The notes below the pieces were generated by a model, which did not search any database, had not been told where the DNA came from, and saw only the letters and a program-made list of their open reading frames with translations. A DNA stretch of 64,000 nt from Roseobacter sp. CCS2 (lineage in GTDB: Bacteria > Pseudomonadota > Alphaproteobacteria > Rhodobacterales > Rhodobacteraceae). The stretch lies in assembly GCF_000169435.1 (NCBI RefSeq), contig NZ_AAYB01000001.1, forward strand, positions 930,001-994,000, written 5' to 3'. The stretch's first letter is position 1; each line of letters starts with the position of its first letter. Of the stretch, positions 46,655 to 56,049 are shown one piece after another. The position numbers were made by a program, and so were the translations under genes.

Positions 46655-47263
46655 TTAGTGCGTGTAGATTTGTTTGGCGGCATAAATCCGCAGTGTGGCG
46701 GTCGCAAAGCAAAGGATGCCGAACACCCAAGCCAGCGGAGAAAAGTAAGCAGGCAGCAGACAAAGAATGACAAAGAACACGATCGTCTCTGTCCCTTCCA
46801 GAATACCGTTTGAGTAGTAGAGAGACTTCTGACCTTGCGCATCGGTCTTGTGACCATGCTTTTCAGCCAAAATCGCATAGCCCAGAAAACTGGTCCCATT
46901 GAAGTAAAAAGACGCCAGCAGAAACGCACCTGCCGCACCATTCAAAGTTGGATCATAGATCACAAAAGCCATTGGAATGGCGCCGTAGAACAGAAAATCG
47001 ACGGCAATATCAAGATATCCACCAAAGTCTGTTTTCTGCGTGGCACGGGCAACAGCCCCATCCAGACCATCTGCGATCCGGCTTGCCAGCAACGGGACCA
47101 GCGCCCAGCCAAACTGCCCCATGGCAATCAACAACGCCGCAAACAGCCCAAGACCCAGACCAATCAACGTAACGCCATCTGCCGTAAACCCACGTCCGGC
47201 CAATCCGCGACCGATCTGGTTCAGCGGTGGGTCGATCAATTGACGTGCATAACGGTCGAGCAT
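46655..47263 (-). CDS. YnjF-like CDP-alcohol phosphatidyltransferase
   Basis: 202 residues, six hydrophobic segments. Catalytic motif DG-x2-AR-x7-G-x3-D-x3-D is complete: DGAVARATQKTDFGGYLDIA followed by VD. Family members transfer a phosphatidyl or related group from a CDP-alcohol to an alcohol at the inner membrane; the acceptor is unknown. Head of the operon with ynjBCD-type genes, a linkage also seen in enterobacteria, which suggests the imported ligand is used by or made by this enzyme. Confidence 0.87.
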   Translation of the reverse strand: MLDRYARQLIDPPLNQIGRGLAGRGFTADGVTLIGLGLGLFAALLIAMGQFGWALVPLLASRIADGLDGAVARATQKTDFGGYLDIAVDFLFYGAIPMAFVIYDPTLNGAAGAFLLASFYFNGTSFLGYAILAEKHGHKTDAQGQKSLYYSNGILEGTETIVFFVILCLLPAYFSPLAWVFGILCFATATLRIYAAKQIYTH

Positions 47264-47409
47264 CCGGCCTCATCCCAAGTTCGCTTCCTTGTGGACGATG
47301 CAACCCTTTGGCGCAATCAACCTGACGGGAAAGTGAGGGCAACGCGCAAGTTTGTCACAAATCTAAGGCGTCGTAGCGCGAAAGGTAAGAAAACTGCGCG
47401 CCCGAGCAC

Positions 47410-48466
47410 TTATCCATCATTGGCAAGGCGTGGACGACCGCTTGCCTCAACCCGCAATGATGCTTCAACAAACATCGCCCGGTTATCGATTTTTGCCTGC
47501 GTGACATTGCGCGCCACTGTGAACCTGATCTCATCAACTCCTAATGCATGCATCCGCGCCTCGACGTCAGATCGCAAAGCGGCCTCAAGAAGATTTAGCG
47601 CCTCATCTAAGTCAGCGCATGTCCGAGGTCCGCCTGCCAAATGCACAACGAAGCTCTCCTCGCCTGCACTTGTGACCGTACCGGTGACTTGCGCGCGCGC
47701 CTGACCCACAACAGCCCCAATCGCATTGGCCACACCGCCATTTTTCTGCTAAATCATCTGCGTGCCCAGCCGGTGACCGACAGCGCCATAATAGGTCGGG
47801 GCGGACGCACGCAACCCGATCACTGGCACACCTAAAGACATCCGCAATTTCACGACACCGTCATGACGATCAAGCCCTGCGATGCTCAATGGATGCTGGG
47901 CAAGAACACCGGGGTCAGCCCACTCCCGATCATCGTCGGCAAATCCGGCCGCAAGCAGGCAATCCACCGTTTGCGCTGTCAATTGATCGACAATCTGTCG
48001 GGCCAGCGCTGTCCCATTCTTGGCCAACCGCGCACCAGCCCCTGTGCGACGGCGGGCAAACAGCATGAGCGCCTTTTCAGCCGCTGTGGCATCCCATGTA
48101 TCCAGCAGCCCAAGGGCATGTGATGCATCGGATGGGGTGACACCAGCCAGAACAACCAGACCATGCCCCATCAAACGGCCAAGTGCGGGTTTTTCCATGC
48201 GTGTTTGCACCGCGTGCCCCAACCGCAAAGGCCCATCCGCCCAAAGTGTTTGTGGTAAGGGTCGTGGACAGCGATATCATCGCAACGTCAGGCCCTTTGA
48301 TCCCTGCGTTTGCAACAGCCGCATCAATCGCACTGCTTACACCAATCGCAAGGTCAGGGCGCGACGTCAGCGCCTTGGCGGACGCAACGACACTGTCTTG
48401 CGCATCATCAATGATGACAGCATCGGTACAGGTGCCACCCGTATCAACACCCAAGAGGTAAGCCAT
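47410..48466 (-). pseudogene. Hydantoinase/oxoprolinase-family pseudogene
   Basis: N-terminal part (48466 leftward) reads AYLLGVDTGGTCTDAVIIDD and STTLTTNTL, the ATP-binding start of hydantoinase A. At about 48240 it jumps, out of frame, to a C-terminal part (RLGHAVQTRMEKPALGRLMG ... TPSDASHALGLLDTWDATAA ... GLRASAPTYYGAVGHRLGTQ). An in-frame TAG at about 47749 then interrupts it before ANAIGAVVGQ and the C-terminal GRPRLANDG. Intact relatives are about 650 residues; here some 300 are missing from the middle. Deletion, frameshift and nonsense codon together mark decay. Confidence 0.88.
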
Positions 48467-48634
48467 TGATGCGCCCTGTTCTTTGCCGCCTTGCCGATAA
48501 GCACAACGATGGTCCAAAAGGCAACGTCAATCCACCACAGTTCTGCCAAAAGCTGCACTTACTGCGCAGGCAACCTTTACGTTAACCACATGATCGCCCA
48601 TCCTGCGCCAAGCACGACTGACAAGAGACCCAAG

Positions 48635-49249
48635 ATGTTCAAGAAATCCATTGGCCAAGCCCATGAAAAGCTGGTGTTCAATCGCCGCGTCCGCGTTTTG
48701 GTGGAAAAGATCGGGGCGTTACTGCCTCCAGGCTCTGATATGCTTGATGTGGGCACGGGTGATGGGCAGATCGCCAAGATGATCGGCGCGCGTCAGGATG
48801 GCACATCGGTGCAAGGCATCGACATCATGAAACGCGACACGATCCATATTCCCGTTACGCTGTTCGACGGCACCACCATTCCGATGGATGACAACTCTGT
48901 CGATGTGGTGACATTCGTCGATGTGCTGCACCACACCGATGATCCACAAGTCCTCATCAGCGAAGCATCGCGCGTGGCCCGCAAAGCAGTGATCATCAAG
49001 GATCATTTGAGCGAAAACAAACTTGACCATATGACCTTGCGCGCGATGGATTGGGTCGGCAACGCGCCACATGGCGTGGTGCTGCCCTATAACTACGCGC
49101 CGCGCCGGGATTGGGACGAGTGGTTTGCGAAGGCGGATCTTGCGACAGATAAATTTATCACCGACATTCCGCTTTATCCTGCCCCCCTTAGCTGGGTGTT
49201 TGGGCGCAAGTTGCATTTTGTGGCGCGGCTTACACCGAACGCGGCCTGA
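48635..49249 (+). CDS. Class I SAM-dependent methyltransferase
   Basis: 204 residues from ATG 48635. Motif I MLDVGTGDGQIAKMI, acidic motif II VQGIDIMK, motif post-I SVDVVTFVDVLHHTDDPQVL and VARKAVIIKDHL. Methyltransf_11-like. Substrate unknown; its 3' end converges on and overlaps the gtrA-like gene by 20 bp. A longer frame to 48491 lacks features. Confidence 0.85.
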   Translation: MFKKSIGQAHEKLVFNRRVRVLVEKIGALLPPGSDMLDVGTGDGQIAKMIGARQDGTSVQGIDIMKRDTIHIPVTLFDGTTIPMDDNSVDVVTFVDVLHHTDDPQVLISEASRVARKAVIIKDHLSENKLDHMTLRAMDWVGNAPHGVVLPYNYAPRRDWDEWFAKADLATDKFITDIPLYPAPLSWVFGRKLHFVARLTPNAA

Positions 49250-49625
49250 AGATCACATAACGGCAAATCAGATAGCTGACGACGGCGGCCATGCCTGCGG
49301 TCGCCAGAAATAAAGCTGTGTCGATCACAAAGTTCCGTGTGACAAAGCGGCTGGTGATGGTCGAGACGATGGCCAGGCTGCCCAATTGCGTCGCACCATA
49401 GATCAACATGGCGGTCTTACCTGATCGACCATCCCGAAAGGTGAACTTTTTCTGCGCCAAAAAGGCCAAAGGAATGCACAGCAGATAGACCATAACGCTT
49501 GTCAGCAGCGGCGGCATCTCTGCAAAGTTGATCAAACCTGCCGTGACCAGTGCATACCCAAGGCTAAAGCTGCCCCCAACAATCAAAAACCGCATGAACG
49601 TCCAGATCTGATTAGGGCCGCTCAT
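49230..49625 (-). CDS. GtrA-family membrane protein
   Basis: 131 residues with four membrane helices; FMRFLIVGGSFSLGYALVTA and FLAQKKFTFRD match the GtrA signature (R.F..G......R..FTFR). GtrA proteins are thought to flip or help transfer polyprenyl-linked sugars. Its start overlaps the end of the upstream GT-C-like gene by 4 bp. Confidence 0.88.
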   Translation of the reverse strand: MSGPNQIWTFMRFLIVGGSFSLGYALVTAGLINFAEMPPLLTSVMVYLLCIPLAFLAQKKFTFRDGRSGKTAMLIYGATQLGSLAIVSTITSRFVTRNFVIDTALFLATAGMAAVVSYLICRYVIFRPRSV

Positions 49626-51445
49626 TCGCGGATCACTTCGAACAAAATCTGAATGTCGTCATCAACGGCAACAGGCCGCAACCAATCGGCGCTGCCTCCA
49701 TTGGCGAGGGTATTAGCAAAGCCATCGTCATAGCCATAACCGCGACAGATCAGCAGGTGGGTCGCGGGTGATGCCCGGACATAGGCAGCCATATCTGCGT
49801 TGTTCATACTGAACGGCAGAATGCCGTTTTCCATCGCCTTGGCACTACGGTGATATGGTGCTGACAAACCGTCGTGATGCGTTGCCCAGATCAGCCCCGG
49901 ACCAAAGTTAATATGGCTTAGCAAAACTCCCGGTGGCACCGCATTAAGTGATCTAAGCGACGTATATTCCAAGCAGTCGTCGCGTGACAGCGTATTTGTG
50001 CCCTGCCCTTTTGCAATAAAGGGTTTTAATGCGTCAATAAATAAGCCGGGCGACGTCATCATTACAGTGACCGCAATGGCAAGCAGACCTTTTGTCAAAT
50101 CACGCTTGTTGAGATAGCCTTGCAGCAAATGCGCGGCAACAACGCCCCCAATAACCGGAACGACAGAGGCGACCATAATAACCGTCCGCATCTGTAGAAA
50201 CACCATCAATACCCCGGCAGCGCATAGGATCAACAACAAGCCAAGCGCTTGATCTGGATAATGCCCTGACCGACGCGATGTGCCCCACAACGCCCTTCCG
50301 GCAAATAACGACACCAAAACTGGCAGCAGAAACAAAAGCGCTGTCATAGGCCGAGCCTGCGCAAACAAAAAGGCGGGTTTCGCTTCGGTGATACGACCAC
50401 TTATTGTTTCTTGAATAACCTCAGGCAGCGCGCCGTAGGGGCCAACTAAACACCCCGATAGCAAAGGCCACACCAACAACATACCGATTGCGGTCAGTAC
50501 GGCAGCCGCACCCAACTGCAGCCAAGGCCCCTTTAGCCAACGATGCAAAAGCAGCGGCATTGTGCTGGCAAGGATTGCAACGGCGACCAGCAACAAGGTT
50601 TGCGGCCCTAGTTGGTCACATACCTGCTGCATCCGCATAACCGGTGGCGTCTGACCCAACCAGAAAACAACACTGCCGATGCCCAAAGCGGCGCAAAAAG
50701 TGAATAGCAAAGACCGCGTTAATGGCGATGGCAAAAAGACGACACGTATGAATATGGCCAGACCGCCGCCTATAATAAAGGGCAGGCTCTCTAACCCTAC
50801 TGCCAGTGAAAATGCAGCAGCAATACCGCCGATACAGCCTGCAACAACAGGCCGGCTGGGCCAGATGACGGCAAAAGCCAGAAGGACCATCATCAAAAGT
50901 TGGACATTGTGGTGATCAAGCTGTCCCGCCCGGGAATGCAGGTCAGCAGTCAGAGGCCAAAACGCCACACATAGCACCGCAAAACATGCCGCGGCGCGTC
51001 CAAAAATATGCTGAGTGCCAAAGCCTACCACAAGCAAATGAATGATCATGATCATCGTAGGCCAAAGTGTGGCGGCCACCAATTCGGCAACGTCCATCGG
51101 GAAGATAAACGAAAACGGGATAATCAGTGCAGCAATGCCAACGTCGATATATCGCGACCAATGCAGCGGCACGCCATCAGGTGGCAGCAACCGATACTGC
51201 GCGACATCGTACCAACCTTGGCCTGCGATCCAGTCGCGAACGGACAGCAAACGCATCACATCGTCATTGTCCTGACTGGAAAACGCAGTGCCCAGCTTTA
51301 CACCATCAATAGCGGCTTTCAGCATGACGATCAAAACTACCAGCCAAAGCACCGCGCGCAAAGGATGAGCAAGCAACATGCGTAGTCCGGAACGTTGGAT
51401 CATAAAGGCCAGCAATCTTTGAATAAACAGCGAAACTATTAACAT
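49622..51445 (-). CDS. Multi-pass GT-C-like glycosyltransferase
   Basis: 607 residues with about 12 membrane helices and a C-terminal soluble part. The first periplasmic loop has DNDDVMRLLSVRDWIAGQGW and DGVPLHWSRYID, an Asp/Glu-plus-HWSR arrangement typical of GT-C enzymes and oligosaccharyltransferase-like proteins that use lipid-linked sugars. Start may be 51445, 51403 or 51379; none has a good SD. Operon with gtrA, divergent from a DPM1-type glycosyltransferase, so a lipid-linked sugar is probably made by the latter and transferred by this protein. Acceptor unknown. Confidence 0.72.
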   Translation of the reverse strand: MLIVSLFIQRLLAFMIQRSGLRMLLAHPLRAVLWLVVLIVMLKAAIDGVKLGTAFSSQDNDDVMRLLSVRDWIAGQGWYDVAQYRLLPPDGVPLHWSRYIDVGIAALIIPFSFIFPMDVAELVAATLWPTMIMIIHLLVVGFGTQHIFGRAAACFAVLCVAFWPLTADLHSRAGQLDHHNVQLLMMVLLAFAVIWPSRPVVAGCIGGIAAAFSLAVGLESLPFIIGGGLAIFIRVVFLPSPLTRSLLFTFCAALGIGSVVFWLGQTPPVMRMQQVCDQLGPQTLLLVAVAILASTMPLLLHRWLKGPWLQLGAAAVLTAIGMLLVWPLLSGCLVGPYGALPEVIQETISGRITEAKPAFLFAQARPMTALLFLLPVLVSLFAGRALWGTSRRSGHYPDQALGLLLILCAAGVLMVFLQMRTVIMVASVVPVIGGVVAAHLLQGYLNKRDLTKGLLAIAVTVMMTSPGLFIDALKPFIAKGQGTNTLSRDDCLEYTSLRSLNAVPPGVLLSHINFGPGLIWATHHDGLSAPYHRSAKAMENGILPFSMNNADMAAYVRASPATHLLICRGYGYDDGFANTLANGGSADWLRPVAVDDDIQILFEVIRE

Positions 51446-51611
51446 CTGTTCGTATCGTGCAACAATGTTTGAAATAGGGCGTTACGCCGCTAATAATAGC
51501 TGTTGCACAAAGGTCGCGCTGTGCCAAAGGTAGCGCACGGCGTCGTCTGAATTACGCCCTACTTTGCGGCTAGCCATACTCTGGCGACCGTAAGAACCAA
51601 AGCGAACCGAT
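51446..51611. promoter_or_regulatory. Palindrome-rich divergent promoter region
   Basis: 166 bp between the GT-C-like gene and the GT2 gene. Inverted repeats: GTGCAACA/TGTTGCAC (51457-51464 and 51501-51508), AGGGCGT/ACGCCCT (51476-51482 and 51554-51560) and GCGCT/AGCGC (51516-51520 and 51532-51536). Candidate operators for a shared regulator. Confidence 0.45.
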
Positions 51612-52769
51612 ATGACCGAACTGACAATCCTGATGCCTTGCCTTGATGAGGCTGAAACGCTTGAAACCTGTATCGTCAAGGCGTTCGACTATCTTAAGCG
51701 GTCCGGTGTGGATGGCGAGGTGCTGATCGCCGACAATGGGTCAACAGACGGCAGTCAGGAGATTGCGCGAGGGTTAGGTGCGCGCGTGGTTGATGTACCT
51801 GTCAAGGGATACGGGGCCGCTCTTGGTGCCGGTATCGCACATGCCAAGGGTCGGTTTGTGATCATGGGCGATAGCGACGATTCCTATGATTTTTCGGACC
51901 TCGATCCCTTTGTGGAACAACTGCGTGATGGTGCAGACCTTGTGATGGGCAACCGCTTTAAAGGCGGGATTGCAAAAAACGCGATGCCGCCATTGCACCG
52001 TTATCTTGGCAACCCGGTGCTATCGACCGTGGGCCGCGTCTTTTATCGCACCCCGGTCGGCGATTTTCACTGCGGGCTGCGCGGGTTCTCAAAAGAGGCC
52101 ATTCAGGGCCTGCATTTGAACACGCCAGGTATGGAATTCGCGTCCGAGATGGTTATCCGCGCCACGCTTTTTGGCCTTGATATTCGCGAAGTACCAACAA
52201 CGCTGAAACCCGATGGCCGGACACGCGCGCCACATCTGCGCAGCTGGCGCGATGGCTGGCTACACCTGAAACTGCTGCTCACATTTGCGCCCTATTGGTT
52301 GTTCTATTATCCCGGTCTGGCGCTTTTTGGCATTGGTCTGGTCAGCTTTACGGCACTGATGTTTGGCCCTGTCACCATTGGCAACGTTAGCTTTGATGTC
52401 GCCACCATGATCCTGGCGAGTGCGCTGATCCTGACAGGTTTTCAGATGGTCTGTTTTCACGCACTCACACGTATCTTTGCGGTTCGCTTCAATCTGCTGC
52501 CGCTGTCGCCCAGATACGAGCGTTTCCGCAACATGATTTCAGTAGATAACGCCTGCATCATTGGTGGACTGCTTTTGTTAACTGCCCTTGTCTCAACCTT
52601 GGCTGGCGTCTTTAGTTGGGGGGCCACGGGGTTTGGTGATATGGTCGCCACAGATATCGTGCGCCCTGCCGCATTGTCTGTGGTTTGCGCATCGCTGGGG
52701 GTGCAGGTGATCACAACCGGCTTTCTGTCTTCAATGCTGCAACAACCCATCCGGCCCGGCATAAACTAG
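51612..52769 (+). CDS. DPM1-like family 2 glycosyltransferase with membrane anchor
   Basis: 385 residues. GT2 domain: LTILMPCLDEAETLETCIVK, LIADNGSTDGS, GRFVIMGDSDDSYDF (DxD) and GNRFKGGIAKNAMPPLHRYL, followed by C-terminal membrane helices (about 230-385). This is the polyprenyl-phosphate sugar synthase type. Immediately divergent from the GT-C/GtrA pair that would use its product. 40 bp before the M20 gene. Confidence 0.9.
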   Translation: MTELTILMPCLDEAETLETCIVKAFDYLKRSGVDGEVLIADNGSTDGSQEIARGLGARVVDVPVKGYGAALGAGIAHAKGRFVIMGDSDDSYDFSDLDPFVEQLRDGADLVMGNRFKGGIAKNAMPPLHRYLGNPVLSTVGRVFYRTPVGDFHCGLRGFSKEAIQGLHLNTPGMEFASEMVIRATLFGLDIREVPTTLKPDGRTRAPHLRSWRDGWLHLKLLLTFAPYWLFYYPGLALFGIGLVSFTALMFGPVTIGNVSFDVATMILASALILTGFQMVCFHALTRIFAVRFNLLPLSPRYERFRNMISVDNACIIGGLLLLTALVSTLAGVFSWGATGFGDMVATDIVRPAALSVVCASLGVQVITTGFLSSMLQQPIRPGIN

Positions 52770-52809
52770 CGCTATTGCGGCAGATGATCCCTTGGTCGAT
52801 AGTTGGGTC

Positions 52810-54093
52810 ATGGTAGACCAAACACATCTGATGGATCAGGTCAAAAACCGACGCGATGATCTGATCGCGCTGACCCAAGATCTGATCCGTATCCCCACAT
52901 TGAACCCGCCGGGCGATTGCTATCGCGAAATTTGCGAATATCTGGATGTGCGTTTGCAGAAATCCGGCTTTCAAACTGAACTGATCCGCGCGTGCGGTAC
53001 GCCCGGTGATAGCAATAAATACCCGCGTTGGAATATCGTCGCGCGACGCGAAGGCGGGCAAAGTGGTGACTGCGTCCATTTCAACAGTCATACAGATGTG
53101 GTTGAGGTTGGCAGCGGCTGGACCAAAGATCCCTTTGGCGGTGACTTTCACGACGGGAAAATCTATGGGCGCGGTGCCTGCGATATGAAAGGCGGGCTGG
53201 CTGCGTCTATCATCGCCGCTGAGGCATTTATGGAAACGCATCCTGACTTTGCCGGTGCTATCGAAATCTCTGGCACAGCAGATGAAGAATCCGGCGGTTA
53301 TGGTGGCGTCGCCTATTTGGCCGAACAAGGCTACTTCGACCCCGCGCGCGTGCAGCATGTGATTATCCCCGAACCGCTGAACAAAGATCGTGTTTGCCTG
53401 GGCCATCGCGGCGGCTGGTGGGCGGAAATCGAAACTTTCGGCGAAATCGCCCATGGGTCGATGCCGTTTCTGGGCGATTGTGCTGTCAGGCACATGGGGG
53501 CCGTCCTGACCGAATTCGAAGACAAGCTTTACCCCGTCATGGCCGCCCGCACGACCGACATGCCTGTGGTGCCAGAGGGCGCGCGGTCCTCGACCATGAA
53601 CATCAATTCGATCCACGGCGGACAACCCGAACAAGACGACGACTACACCGGCCTGCCTGCGCATTGCGTGCCCGACAGCTGCCGCATCGTGATTGATCGC
53701 AGGTTTCTGGCCGAGGAAAATGTGGACGACGTACGGGGTGAAGTCCGCGCATTGCTGGAAGGGCTGAAAGCCAACCGCGACCGTTTTGATTATGACATGC
53801 GCGAAATCAATGTGGTCCTGCCCAGTATGACAGATCAAGATGCGCCCATCGTGCAGACGGTCGCATCCGAAATCGAAAAGGTGCTGGGCAAACCAGCCGA
53901 ATTCGTAGCCTCGCCCGGCACCTACGACCAGAAACACATCGACCGAATTGGTAAGCTGAAAAACTGCATCGCCTATGGGCCGGGAATATTGGAGCTGGCG
54001 CATAAGCCCGACGAATACGTTGGCGTGGATGATATGATCGACAGCGCGCAGGTGATGGCTGGAACGTTGCGGCGGATACTGTTGAGGGAATAA
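52810..54093 (+). CDS. M20-family deacylase (ArgE/DapE-like)
   Basis: 427 residues from ATG 52810 (a TTG at 52792 would add six). Metal ligands: NSHTDVVEVG, GRGACDMKGG, GTADEESGGYGG, PEPLNKDRVCLGHRG and the late His of KHIDRIGK. The family includes acetylornithine deacetylase and succinyl-diaminopimelate desuccinylase, but the DPP.D.F and dimer-domain sequence is not specific enough to choose. Downstream of the glycosyltransferase without clear link. Confidence 0.85.
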   Translation: MVDQTHLMDQVKNRRDDLIALTQDLIRIPTLNPPGDCYREICEYLDVRLQKSGFQTELIRACGTPGDSNKYPRWNIVARREGGQSGDCVHFNSHTDVVEVGSGWTKDPFGGDFHDGKIYGRGACDMKGGLAASIIAAEAFMETHPDFAGAIEISGTADEESGGYGGVAYLAEQGYFDPARVQHVIIPEPLNKDRVCLGHRGGWWAEIETFGEIAHGSMPFLGDCAVRHMGAVLTEFEDKLYPVMAARTTDMPVVPEGARSSTMNINSIHGGQPEQDDDYTGLPAHCVPDSCRIVIDRRFLAEENVDDVRGEVRALLEGLKANRDRFDYDMREINVVLPSMTDQDAPIVQTVASEIEKVLGKPAEFVASPGTYDQKHIDRIGKLKNCIAYGPGILELAHKPDEYVGVDDMIDSAQVMAGTLRRILLRE

Positions 54094-54263
54094 ACGGGTT
54101 CTCCATCAGCAAATGTCGGGTTTGAGCCCAAAGAGAGTGATGCTGCATGATGCACAAATGACCGCTTTCGTAAAATCTGGTGAAGACTTCTGAAGGCCCA
54201 AATTCTGTCAAACTAATGTTATTTAGATTTCGCATGCGCCGCTTGTTCAAGGATACGCACTCA

Positions 54264-55061
54264 ATGTTCCGGTTGAAGCCCATAAAAGTCATGACCGTTT
54301 TCGCATCGTGCCTTACGGCGACGCAGGCATTGTCTGTCCAAGTTAGCTATTTTGGCGACAGCGTTGCTCTGGTCATGCTTGATCCTGAGGCTGCGGCTTT
54401 TGAATGTGCCTACAACGATCTGCCAGCACAGATCGAAATAAACGAAGATACGCGTGCAGAAGTGCGGATTAGTTTTGTGTCGGCCCTGTTTGGCTATGAG
54501 GAACCGCCTCAAGCTGTTGTCGAGAGTGGGACCGAAGTCGTTGAAAGGCGCGGCACCGATAGCGTACGCGTGCGGGTTCAAGACAATTCATCCGGTGTTG
54601 ATCCAGAACCTACCAGTCAAGATGCCGACAGGCCGACTTTATTGCCCGATGAATGGCATGTGACAGTTACAGGTGAAATCGATTTCTGCGTAGGTTTAGC
54701 GACGCTTAAGATAATGGATGGCAACTTGGATGTTCGTGTGCAGGTTGGTCAATACGAGGCGCATATTCTGCACACCGAAGATATGCCGGGAGACCTGAGA
54801 GTGCTATATCAAACCGACCTTTCAAATTTGGACCCCCTGCCTCTTATTGTGCCGTTAGAAAGCGACCCAGCGCGGGCGAACGCCGACAAGTATGTTGGCT
54901 CAGTGGCGGTCGAAGGCGGGCGCAATCTCGGTGACGTGAGATTTTACGACCGACAGACCGACGTTAAATACACAAGCCCCACGGATCCCGATGGCGTTAC
55001 TGATAACACGGGGCTGAGTTTCAGATTCACACTGGTCGAGGCCGCTTCGGTCTCTGATTAG
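54264..55061 (+). CDS. Exported protein of unknown function
   Basis: 265 residues from ATG 54264, with AAGGA about 10 nt upstream. Signal-like N-terminus (MFRLKPIKVMTVFASCLTAT), then an acidic soluble protein with little hydrophobic content; two Cys (FECAYND and DFCVGLA) may pair. No domain recognised. It is AT-richer than its neighbours and is flanked on both sides by intergenic DNA carrying related short motifs (54157-54170, 55130-55144), which suggests acquisition. Confidence 0.65.
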   Translation: MFRLKPIKVMTVFASCLTATQALSVQVSYFGDSVALVMLDPEAAAFECAYNDLPAQIEINEDTRAEVRISFVSALFGYEEPPQAVVESGTEVVERRGTDSVRVRVQDNSSGVDPEPTSQDADRPTLLPDEWHVTVTGEIDFCVGLATLKIMDGNLDVRVQVGQYEAHILHTEDMPGDLRVLYQTDLSNLDPLPLIVPLESDPARANADKYVGSVAVEGGRNLGDVRFYDRQTDVKYTSPTDPDGVTDNTGLSFRFTLVEAASVSD

Positions 55062-55206
55062 ATGGATCGATCACTATTGGAGTGCCATAAAACCTCGATT
55101 GTTTTCATTGTATTGTTAGGTAGGGTCAGCCGAAAGCCGCCATTGCCCGAAGGAGCCTCAAGGTCTGCTTAGTCCGCATAGCGGACATTTTAACCAGTCA
55201 CGATTG
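55062..55206. other. Intergenic region with hairpin and repeat-like motif
   Basis: 145 bp between the exported unknown and panC. Perfect hairpin GTCCGC-ATA-GCGGAC (55172-55186) followed by ATTTTAA, and CCGAAAGCCGCCATT (55130-55144), whose complement recurs at 42390-42404 with one change. May be a decayed dispersed repeat and may act as terminator for both converging genes. Confidence 0.55.
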
Positions 55207-56049
55207 TTAAACCGCCATATTGTCAATCAGCCGCACGCCAGCCAGCCATGCCGCAGCGAAAAGCCGCGAGTCTTCGCGCGCCACGTCCAGCAAACCCAGA
55301 TCCTCGCCATCCCGCAATTCCAGATAGTCGATGTCGTTGAACCCCGCCGCCATGATCCGCGCTTTGGCGTCCGGCAGCACCTTTGTCATCGTCGCACCAT
55401 CTTGCAGTTGCCGCCGCATGTCTTCCATCACCTCGGCCAGCATGGGCGCATAAACCCGCGACCTGTCCGACAGCAGCAGGTTGCGTGACGACATCGCCAA
55501 ACCGTCCTCTTCGCGGATCGTCGGGCAGCCGACCACCTCAATGGGGATATCCAGATCATGGGCCATCCGGCGCACAATCTGCAATTGCTGGTAATCCTTT
55601 TCCCCAAAGAACGCGAAGTCAGCAGCGGTTTGGATAAACAGCTTTGACACCACCGTCGCCACCCCATCAAAATGACCCGGACGAGACTCGCCACAAAGCA
55701 TATCTGTCAGGCCAGACACCGACACGGTCGTCGCAAAACCATCCGGATAAATCTGGTCCGGCTCCGGCACATAAATCAGATCAACGCCGATTGATTCCAA
55801 CTTGCGCGCATCGTCCTCTTCTGTCCGGGGATAGTTTTTCAGATCATCGGGGTCATCAAACTGCTTGGGGTTCACAAAGATCGTCACGATCACCCGGTCG
55901 CATTTTTCGCGTGCCGCCCGCGCCAATGACAGATGCCCTTGATGCAAGGCCCCCATCGTCGGCACCACGCCAATCGTCTCTCCTGCCTTGCGCCAAACGT
56001 GCGTTTGCTGGCGCAACCCGGCCAAGCTGCGTTCTATTGGTGCAATCAT
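55207..56049 (-). CDS. panC: Pantothenate synthetase (pantoate-beta-alanine ligase)
   Basis: 280 residues. Nucleotidyltransferase motif [18 protein letters not shown] (HIGH-like), [36 protein letters not shown] (KMSKS-like zone) and SSRNLLLS. Last step of pantothenate synthesis in the cytoplasm. Overlaps panB by 4 bp. Confidence 0.98.
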   Translation of the reverse strand: MIAPIERSLAGLRQQTHVWRKAGETIGVVPTMGALHQGHLSLARAAREKCDRVIVTIFVNPKQFDDPDDLKNYPRTEEDDARKLESIGVDLIYVPEPDQIYPDGFATTVSVSGLTDMLCGESRPGHFDGVATVVSKLFIQTAADFAFFGEKDYQQLQIVRRMAHDLDIPIEVVGCPTIREEDGLAMSSRNLLLSDRSRVYAPMLAEVMEDMRRQLQDGATMTKVLPDAKARIMAAGFNDIDYLELRDGEDLGLLDVAREDSRLFAAAWLAGVRLIDNMAV

